Shown here in pieces: positions 1 through 5,337 of a stretch of 6,517 nt of DNA. Numbering within the stretch: position 1 is the stretch's first letter; the number at the start of each line of letters is the position of its first letter. The stretch comes from Bacteroidales bacterium (GTDB lineage: Bacteria > Bacteroidota > Bacteroidia > Bacteroidales > UBA932). Position numbers and translations under genes: made by a program. The stretch covers positions 1 through 6,517 of the forward strand of contig JAFROA010000317.1 of NCBI GenBank assembly GCA_017429885.1. The letters are read 5' to 3'. Below the pieces are notes generated by a model. It had not been told where the DNA came from. It did no database searches and worked only from the letters and a program-made list of their open reading frames with translations.

Positions 1-1
1 C

Positions 2-1081
2 CTCTTGGATTCAGATGGGAAACAGGTTGTGATTGACGGTCAGCCCCAATGGAGAATACTCGAAGGAACAGATCCGAACAAGGACCAGAGCTATTTCCTG
101 TGCCAACTCACCCAAGAGCAGTTCGGGAAGGCTCTCTTCCCTATCGGACACCTGACAAAGCCAGAGGTCAGGCAGATAGCCCATATCGCGGACCTGCCTT
201 CCGCCGACAAGAAAGACTCGCAAGGAATATGTTTCGTAGGGAAGGTTGATCTGCCGACTTTCCTGAAACAGCAGCTGAAACCGAAAGACGGCCAAGTGGT
301 CGAGGTCTACGACGCGTTCTTCTCTGATAACGCCCACTACGCCTATGTCCATGACACTCTCTCATCTTTATTGGCGGAACCAGGCGAACCGCTAATGACA
401 GCGGTCTTCGCCTCCGAAGACTCCGGCGGCGCCGATTTCAATAACCGCTCTGTCATTCTGAATAACCTCACAGTCATCCTGAGTGAAGCGAAGGATCTCA
501 CCATCCCGAAAGCAAATGTTTTTGACGAGACAAAGCTGGCCTCTCTTAGCGGCGAGGACTGGATGAGGCTTTCAGAACCTATTGATTATTCGGCGATTAT
601 ATTTGAGACTGAGACTTACCGCAGTGGGAGGAAACATATCAAGAAGACCCGCTATAAGGACAATCCGTGGGGTAAGGTCGTTGGCCGGCACGATGGTGCC
701 CAGTTCTACACTATAGGCCAACGTAAAGGGCTCAACATCGGAGGTCACAAGGACTCTATATTCGTGATAGCCACGGACATAGAGACGAACACAATCTATG
801 TCGGCGAGGGTCACTCCCACAAGGGTCTGTCAAGAAGTTGCCTTCGTATCACCAATGATGATATTCACTGGATACGTCAGGACCTGGAGATGGGAAACGG
901 GGAAATACGCCGCTACAGGGTACGTGTCAGATATCGCCAACCCCTTCAGGACGCATGGATAGTCAAGCGTCCCGAGGGATTATTCATCTTGTTTGACACG
1001 CCCCAAAGAGGGATCTCCTCAGGACAATTCGCGGCTTGGTATTCCGAAGACGATGAGATGCTCGGCTCCGGAGTGTATTGA
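2..1081 (+). CDS. mnmA: tRNA-specific 2-thiouridylase MnmA, C-terminal part (5' end outside window)
   Basis: MnmA uses ATP and a persulfide sulfur to make 2-thiouridine at wobble position 34 of Lys, Glu and Gln tRNAs, in the cytoplasm. The frame is open to the left edge, so 359 residues are visible and the N-terminal PP-loop ATPase half is missing. Numbering from codon 2-4, the visible signatures are DQSYFL (28-33), KDSQGICFVG with the catalytic-type Cys77 (codon 230-232, equivalent to E. coli Cys199), GAQFYTIGQRKGL (232-244) and the C-terminal RVRYRQP / GQFAAWY beta-barrel region. After the catalytic Cys there are 282 residues, against about 169 in E. coli MnmA. The excess lies between LKPKDGQVVEV and GKVVGRHDG (about residues 103-223), where E. 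coli has only a few residues. Bacteroidota MnmA proteins commonly have some insert here, but this one looks unusually long and contains a dispersed repeat. The surrounding catalytic core is intact and in frame, so I expect the enzyme to be functional. The TTG at 5-7 is an internal Leu codon, not the start. Confidence 0.95.
   Translation, partial: LLDSDGKQVVIDGQPQWRILEGTDPNKDQSYFLCQLTQEQFGKALFPIGHLTKPEVRQIAHIADLPSADKKDSQGICFVGKVDLPTFLKQQLKPKDGQVVEVYDAFFSDNAHYAYVHDTLSSLLAEPGEPLMTAVFASEDSGGADFNNRSVILNNLTVILSEAKDLTIPKANVFDETKLASLSGEDWMRLSEPIDYSAIIFETETYRSGRKHIKKTRYKDNPWGKVVGRHDGAQFYTIGQRKGLNIGGHKDSIFVIATDIETNTIYVGEGHSHKGLSRSCLRITNDDIHWIRQDLEMGNGEIRRYRVRVRYRQPLQDAWIVKRPEGLFILFDTPQRGISSGQFAAWYSEDDEMLGSGVY
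452..482 (+). repeat. Short direct repeat GTCATYCTGA, 21-base period
   Basis: GTCATTCTGA (452-461) and GTCATCCTGA (473-482) match at 9 of 10 bases and start exactly 21 bases apart, which keeps the reading frame and gives VILNN and VILSE seven residues apart. The first unit lacks the GAAGCGAAGGATCT continuation, so it looks like a decayed or partial copy of the element beside it. Chance similarity is possible because the unit is short. Confidence 0.45.
473..498 (+). repeat. Dispersed repeat of the GTCATCCTGAG...GAAGGATCT type, in frame within mnmA
   Basis: The 26 bases begin GTCATCCTGAG, continue with TGAAGCG and end AAGGATCT. From memory, near-identical units (GTCATTCTGAGCGAAGCG followed by AAGAATCT, or the CC/GG version) are scattered through many bacterial genomes, including Bacteroidota, and turn up in predicted proteins as VILSEAKDL or, in other frames, HSERSEESL-like strings. 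Here it is read as VILSEAKDL (residues 158-166). The ends can pair: ATCCT at 476-480 with AGGAT at 492-496, leaving an 11-base loop. In the other common version the pair is ATTCT/AGAAT, so the pairing is kept by a compensating change. No second copy was noticed in this window. Confidence 0.7.
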
Positions 1082-2755
1082 TTAACCTAAAAACTGCTTC
1101 TTGAAAGCCTCCAGTTTGGCCTCAACTGCGGGAGCGTCAGCGGCCGTGGCGCCGAAGTAGAACTTAATCTTAGGCTCAGTACCGGAAGGACGGACAGTCA
1201 CGACATCACCCTCAGCGTCAAAAAACTGCAGGACATTTGACTTAGGGAGACCGGTCTTATCAGGCTCGTTATAATCCACAACCTTGACAACAGGTGAACC
1301 AGACAACTCGGTTGCCGGATTGGAACGCATGTCCTCCATTATCTTGGCGATCTCCTCAGCACCGGACTTACCTTTGCGGACGAGATAAACCATGCTCTCC
1401 TTGCGGTAGCCGAACTCGCTGTAGATCTTATCCATTAGCTGATATAGAGTCAACCCTTGGTCTGCGGCCCAGGTAGCGCACTCAGCGACCATGGCGCAGG
1501 CGATAGGAGCGTCCTTGTCACGGACGAACTCACCAATATTGAAGCCATAGCTTTCCTCGCCGCCACAGATAAACTCCTTCTTACCCTCATTCTCACGAAC
1601 AACCTCTCCGATCCACTTGAAACCAGTCAGTACATCGTAGCACTCGACACCGAACTTCTTGCAGATGTCAGCGATCAGCTGGGTGGTCACAATTGTCTTC
1701 ACGCAATATTTCGTGCCATCAAGCTTGCCGAGTTCCTTCCAGCGGGTCAGGATATAGTAAGTGAGCATCGAAGCGGTCTGGTTGCCATTGAACTGGACCA
1801 TCTTGCCTTCATTGTCACGCACGGCGATTCCAAGACGGTCAGCGTCAGGGTCAGAGGCCATGACTATGTCCGCTCCAACCTCATCAGCACGCTCGAGAGC
1901 CATCTTCATAGCCGCCGGCTCTTCCGGGTTAGGTGATACGACTGTGGGGAAATCGCCATCACTCACATCCTGTGCGGGGACATTGAACACATTCTTGAAT
2001 CCAAGGCGGCGAAGACACTCAGGAACAATCCTGACTCCGCAACCGTGGAGAGGAGTGTAGACAATCTTTATGTCATTGTGACGCTCACGTGACTCTGGGC
2101 TCAAGGTCAAAGACAGGATGTCGGTCATATACGCCTCATCCACTTTCTTTCCCATAAGCTGGACCTCACCGCAGCGCTCCCCTCTCTCAAACTTGACCTG
2201 CGACGGTTCAGAGACCTTTCCCACCTCCTCGATAATGTCCTTGTCTACAGGAGGAACTATCTGCGCACCGTCTGACCAGTAAACCTTATAGCCATTGTAT
2301 TCTTTGGGATTATGAGAGGCCGTGACCATGATTCCAGCCACCGCACCCATGTAGCGGATCGCATAACTAAGCTCCGGGGTAGGACGGATATTGTCGAACA
2401 GGAAGACATTGATTCCATTGGCGCTGAGAATATCGGAGGATATCTTCGCGAACAACTTGGAGTTATTACGGCTGTCATATGAGATACAGACCCGTATATC
2501 ATCCCCCTCCACATGTTTCAGGATATAATTGGCGAGTCCCTGGGTGGCCATTCCGACAGTATATTTGTTCATCCTGTTGGTTCCGACTCCCATGATACCG
2601 CGGAGTCCTCCTGTGCCAAACTCGAGATTCTTGTAAAAAGCGTCCTCGAACCCTGCCGGATCGGTGTTCCTCAGTTCGATGACTTTCATCTTGGTCTCGG
2701 GATCGAAATCCCCGTCAAGCCACTTTTGGGCTGCTGCCTTATAATCCTGTGACAT
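1082..2755 (-). CDS. Phospho-sugar mutase (phosphoglucomutase / phosphomannomutase, PgcA/PGM2-like)
   Basis: This is an alpha-D-phosphohexomutase of 557 residues. It should interconvert glucose 1-phosphate and glucose 6-phosphate, and perhaps the mannose or pentose equivalents, linking glycolysis to sugar-nucleotide and polysaccharide synthesis in the cytoplasm. All four family sites are visible: TASHNP (145-150) with the phosphorylated Ser147, the Mg-binding DPDADR loop (302-307), the sugar-binding GGEES (398-402) and the phosphate-binding RPSGTEPK (522-529). The N-terminal FGTGGLRG (46-53), the TASHNPKEYNGYKVYW stretch and the length of about 560 place it with the PgcA/PGM2-like branch rather than the shorter AlgC/ManB type. 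Substrate preference cannot be read from sequence. The start ATG (2753-2755) is preceded by AT-rich sequence without a Shine-Dalgarno match, as is usual in Bacteroidota. It lies 41 bases after the methyltransferase gene and ends directly against the mnmA stop. Confidence 0.95.
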   Translation of the reverse strand: MSQDYKAAAQKWLDGDFDPETKMKVIELRNTDPAGFEDAFYKNLEFGTGGLRGIMGVGTNRMNKYTVGMATQGLANYILKHVEGDDIRVCISYDSRNNSKLFAKISSDILSANGINVFLFDNIRPTPELSYAIRYMGAVAGIMVTASHNPKEYNGYKVYWSDGAQIVPPVDKDIIEEVGKVSEPSQVKFERGERCGEVQLMGKKVDEAYMTDILSLTLSPESRERHNDIKIVYTPLHGCGVRIVPECLRRLGFKNVFNVPAQDVSDGDFPTVVSPNPEEPAAMKMALERADEVGADIVMASDPDADRLGIAVRDNEGKMVQFNGNQTASMLTYYILTRWKELGKLDGTKYCVKTIVTTQLIADICKKFGVECYDVLTGFKWIGEVVRENEGKKEFICGGEESYGFNIGEFVRDKDAPIACAMVAECATWAADQGLTLYQLMDKIYSEFGYRKESMVYLVRKGKSGAEEIAKIMEDMRSNPATELSGSPVVKVVDYNEPDKTGLPKSNVLQFFDAEGDVVTVRPSGTEPKIKFYFGATAADAPAVEAKLEAFKKQFLG

Positions 2756-2762
2756 ATAAAAG

Positions 2763-2775
2763 AAATAAGTTATTT
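2763..2775. repeat. Small AT-rich palindrome in the leader of the mutase gene
   Basis: AAATAA-G-TTATTT is a perfect 6-base inverted repeat around a single central base. It lies between the possible -7 box and the mutase ATG. It could be an operator half-site pair, but in such AT-rich sequence it may be chance. A one-base loop cannot form an RNA hairpin, so it is not a terminator. Confidence 0.25.
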
Positions 2776-2777
2776 TT

Positions 2778-2785
2778 CAAATTTA
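2778..2785 (-). promoter_or_regulatory. Possible Bacteroidota-type -7 promoter box before the mutase gene
   Basis: Read on the minus strand the eight bases are TAAATTTG, a full match to the Bacteroides sigma-ABfr -7 consensus TAnnTTTG. It ends 22 bases before the ATG of the mutase gene, inside the only real intergenic gap of the minus-strand cluster. The upstream TTG element is not well placed: candidate TTGs leave gaps of 12 or 24 bases, whereas about 19-21 is usual. The call is therefore tentative. Confidence 0.35.
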
Positions 2786-2796
2786 CAGAAAAAAGT

Positions 2797-4146
2797 TCAA
2801 ATACGGTGGCAAACCAACAGGAAATTGTCCGCCTGGAAAGGCGTCTCGATCCTCACCCCGAAAACATGAGCGTCATCGCCAGATTTTACCCCAAGCCTTG
2901 CCCTGAGCTCAGCGCTTGTCAAAGGGATATTCCGAGCCGACACCTCAGACCTCGGATAACGTTTCCCAACTTCACGCATCGACGCTTTACTCATCTTCAG
3001 TACCTCATCGACCTCGAATAACTTTCCCATTCCCGTCAAAACCCCGAGCCTCGACTTCGCCTCCTCCTTTGTGACCGCCTCCGGGAAAGTGAGGAGATGG
3101 GTGAAACGAGCCAATTTTACAAGGGAGAACCTCTCACACAACACATTGAAAGCCCCGGCTTTGGCCAAAGACTTCCCGGGCTCGTATAGATATCTCACAA
3201 ATGAGGAATCCGGCAAAACGGGCTTCGCCCCAGTCAATTCAGAATATGACATGGAAATGGAGCCTCCATCTTCCCTGCAGATGACAGAATACTCTCCATT
3301 CCAATCACGATCCATCCATACAAGCAGTTCCTTGCACTCCCCCATACTTGAGACCACATGGATTTCCCGTACCCAATTGCCGTTCCATCCAGATGAGCCA
3401 CTCTCCATAAGGGCTGACTCGTATGAGCGGTTGAGACGCTCAACTACCATGGTTATGTCGGCCATGGGAGAGAGTTTCAACAAGATATTTGGCGAATACC
3501 GGAAAAGATCCGAGATGAGCCCCAAGACGTTAGGCGAGCAATCCTCCAAAAGGAACACCTTACCACCGGAAGAGTCTCTCCTAGCTGGGTCAAGAAAAAC
3601 GATATCCGGTGTGAAACCCGAGAGGAGCATCCCCAGCGAATCTTTCTCTACCTCAACATTCTCTACCCGTATATTGCTGGCCGCAAGTTCGTTAAAATTA
3701 TGCCTTGCAGCAGCCACCAAGTCGCTATTTCTCTCATTATAAAGGACTTCCGAAGCGACGGAGGAGAAAGCCCATGAGTCGACCCCTAGTCCACCGGTCA
3801 GATCAGCGACACGACCGGGAGCTCCATCTAAGATTCTTTTGGCGAGAGATGCCTTGTAACCAGCTGTGACCGAAGAACTGCACTGCTCGGCACAAAGGGA
3901 AGACGGATAGACCAAAGAGGACATCGAATACCACTCCGGAACTTTGTCCCTGAGTTTATGGCGAGCCTCTATCGTGCTGATAGCCAAATCTTTCCCTCCA
4001 AAGCCAGAAAGAATAAAACCATCCGGCGGCGAAGGCCACTCCACATGGGAGAGAAGGAGCCGGGAGGTCCCTGCCTCCTCATTCTCCAAAATGAATCTCT
4101 CGAAGTCACCCACGTCAGAAAAGTATTTTGATGAAGGACCCGGCAT
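2797..4146 (-). CDS. SAM-dependent methyltransferase with THUMP-like C-terminal domain
   Basis: This is a class I Rossmann-fold methyltransferase of 449 residues, probably acting on RNA. The SAM-binding glycine motif is VADLTGGLGVDS (113-124). The acidic residue expected to hold the ribose is E138 in YNERN. The catalytic-loop region is FLDPARRD (184-191), followed by LLKLSP (222-227). A Cys-containing block (SSLCAEQCSS, 82-91) precedes the fold, as is usual in this family. The last 75 residues (KRYPRSEVSARNIPLT onward) resemble the THUMP-like domain found at the end of related Bacteroidota proteins such as the PG_1098 group. The family is known, but to my knowledge its substrate is not established, so I give no gene symbol. 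Two starts are possible: ATG at 4144-4146, which overlaps the upstream gene by 32 bases and has GGAGG touching the ATG (too close to act normally), or GTG at 4111-4113, one base after the upstream stop, which would give MGDFERF and better match the family N-terminus. Confidence 0.85.
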   Translation of the reverse strand: MPGPSSKYFSDVGDFERFILENEEAGTSRLLLSHVEWPSPPDGFILSGFGGKDLAISTIEARHKLRDKVPEWYSMSSLVYPSSLCAEQCSSSVTAGYKASLAKRILDGAPGRVADLTGGLGVDSWAFSSVASEVLYNERNSDLVAAARHNFNELAASNIRVENVEVEKDSLGMLLSGFTPDIVFLDPARRDSSGGKVFLLEDCSPNVLGLISDLFRYSPNILLKLSPMADITMVVERLNRSYESALMESGSSGWNGNWVREIHVVSSMGECKELLVWMDRDWNGEYSVICREDGGSISMSYSELTGAKPVLPDSSFVRYLYEPGKSLAKAGAFNVLCERFSLVKLARFTHLLTFPEAVTKEEAKSRLGVLTGMGKLFEVDEVLKMSKASMREVGKRYPRSEVSARNIPLTSAELRARLGVKSGDDAHVFGVRIETPFQADNFLLVCHRI

Positions 4147-5329
4147 CCTCCGGATTAACCCTGAATACTTTCAGGACCTCCGGATAGTCATGACATGCCA
4201 ATAGCTCCTTGACCAGGGAGGCTCCGCCGTTCTTCCATGCGTGCTCGACAAACAGGGCTCCCAGCAAACCCTCAAGCGGGACCACTACGGTTGATCCCAC
4301 TCCTTTGACAGGCATGGTGAGATCATAGAACAAATCCTCGTCGGAGAAATCAATCCCCTCATGTGATTCCATGAAAAGCCTCAAAGACTCCTTCAGGGAT
4401 TCGTAGGAATTGCTCATGTAACCGCCATGGAATGTGGCGAATCCTTCCTGAATCATCGAGAACGCTTCAGGCCTGCAAGAGCGTACAACCAACAGTGCGA
4501 GGTCATGAAGATCATCATAAAAGTTGGAGACCAGAGTGGACGTTCCGAAAGGTCGGCCATAAAACGTGAAGTCAGCGGCTTTGGGCACGGCCGAACCCAT
4601 CATCGGGTTCGAATAAGCATTGAACAGGAATCCGGAAAACTGTTCACACTGATCCACCGTTGGAGCCACGACATAGCGGATCCTGGAGTCAAAACCAAAT
4701 CCATATTCATTGGAAAGAGCGTCCACGAAACCTGCCACCTCCACCGCATCGGACAGTGGAACTTTGCATCCCGGAGCACAGAAATAATCCAATACTCCCA
4801 CCTCCGTCTTCGAGAGAGTCGGGATCACCGCATCCAACCAATTGCAAAGCCTGAAAGGGTTGTAGCGATGCTCCTTGTCGTCAGATCTGGCCACTGCCAG
4901 AGCACAAACCCTGTACACGCACTCGTTCCACCCATAGAAATCCTCGCCGGGAAGCTTGCTGCTGGTCATCACGGAGAGTTGATATGTCCCGGGAGCGATC
5001 TTCCTCACATCCAGGATCTTATTCTCCCGGAAAGAGGAATAGAGGAGCACACCGTCATCGAATTCGGCCAGATAGTCCTGCGTTCCATCCACCCACATCG
5101 AACGTCTTTCCTGCTCGGACACAGAAGCGGAAGAATAGGAATCCACATAGTTCTTCCACAACTCAGTCACCATCCTCACCGAGTCCTTCTCCTCCCTGGA
5201 CATCACGGCAAGGTCGGTATCATAAGTCCTGAGTCCTGGCACCTGCCGGCTCCGGGTCACCTTCTGAGCTGACCCGGAGAACGACAGCGCCATCATCAGA
5301 GCGGCGCAGAACGTGGCCTTGAGATTCAT
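4115..5329 (-). CDS. Exported protein of unknown function, probable inactive gluzincin-like (peptidase MA-type) fold
   Basis: This protein has 404 residues. A signal peptide is visible: Lys4, a hydrophobic stretch (about 6-18) and a likely cleavage after SGSA (residue 21). The next residue is Gln rather than Cys, so it is not a lipoprotein and probably ends up in the periplasm or is secreted. In the middle, DDLHDLALLVV (272-282) followed by MIQEGFATFHGG (292-303) has the layout of the HExxH...NEGLATxxGG signature of gluzincin metallopeptidases, with 20 residues from His275 to Glu295. The catalytic Glu is replaced by Asp (HD) and the second zinc His by Leu (HDLAL), so zinc catalysis is not expected. 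The N-terminal part (about 45-145) looks like a small alpha+beta domain that I cannot name. The mature part has eight Cys residues (137, 142, 162, 184, 188, 228, 285, 379), which may form disulfides. Its ATG overlaps the stop of the upstream peptidase gene, suggesting translational coupling. The fold assignment is inference from the motif pattern; the exported nature is more secure. Confidence 0.7.
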   Translation of the reverse strand: MNLKATFCAALMMALSFSGSAQKVTRSRQVPGLRTYDTDLAVMSREEKDSVRMVTELWKNYVDSYSSASVSEQERRSMWVDGTQDYLAEFDDGVLLYSSFRENKILDVRKIAPGTYQLSVMTSSKLPGEDFYGWNECVYRVCALAVARSDDKEHRYNPFRLCNWLDAVIPTLSKTEVGVLDYFCAPGCKVPLSDAVEVAGFVDALSNEYGFGFDSRIRYVVAPTVDQCEQFSGFLFNAYSNPMMGSAVPKAADFTFYGRPFGTSTLVSNFYDDLHDLALLVVRSCRPEAFSMIQEGFATFHGGYMSNSYESLKESLRLFMESHEGIDFSDEDLFYDLTMPVKGVGSTVVVPLEGLLGALFVEHAWKNGGASLVKELLACHDYPEVLKVFRVNPEDAGSFIKILF

Positions 5330-5337
5330 TACTCCCC
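5329..5337 (-). promoter_or_regulatory. Stop/start overlap with a purine-rich ribosome site (translational coupling)
   Basis: On the minus strand the sequence reads GGGGAG-TAATG. The TAA stop of the S9 peptidase gene (5329-5331) shares its last base with the ATG of the exported protein gene (5327-5329), and a GGGGAG purine block sits two bases upstream of that overlap. It fixes the start of the downstream gene and suggests that ribosomes finishing the peptidase reinitiate there. Confidence 0.6.

Larger units (their letters stand above)
308..670 (+). other. Extra segment inside MnmA (about 120 residues)
   Basis: This is the part of mnmA between the end of the central domain (LKPKDGQVVEV) and the start of the conserved GKVVGRHDG...TIGQRKGL block. 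The boundaries are approximate, set by where similarity to familiar MnmA sequences stops and resumes. The middle (around residues 125-185) is rich in small and acidic residues, has no obvious fold, and includes the repeat-encoded VILSEAKDL. The end (FETETYRSGRKHIKKTRYKDN) is strongly basic and could contact tRNA, which is inference. I see no intein splice motifs and no internal stop codon. Confidence 0.6.

Noticed and set aside
308..670. The MnmA insert as an intein or as a separate nested gene
   Set aside because: No intein splice-junction residues or endonuclease motifs are present, and no nested frame with its own start is convincing. A simple in-frame insertion explains it better.
1066..1073. 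CTCCGGAG palindrome near the mnmA stop as a terminator
   Set aside because: It is only eight bases with no loop and no following T-run, and is explained by coding sequence.
1457..1936. Open reading frame of 159 codons on the + strand
   Set aside because: It is antisense to the well-conserved mutase gene, which accounts for all of this DNA. No independent start signal or domain is seen.
2789..2796. A-run/T-run after the methyltransferase stop as an intrinsic terminator
   Set aside because: Six T residues on the minus strand follow the stop, but no G+C-rich hairpin precedes them.
3071..3742. Open reading frame of 223 codons on the + strand
   Set aside because: It lies wholly within the methyltransferase gene on the opposite strand, and its translation is low in structure and Ser/Arg-rich with no motif.
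4427..5272. Open reading frame of 281 codons on the + strand, opposite the exported protein gene
   Set aside because: It is fully antisense to a gene with a clear signal peptide and motifs. Its translation is rich in His, Arg, Ser and Pro with no recognisable domain, as expected for a frame kept open by the codon use of the other strand.
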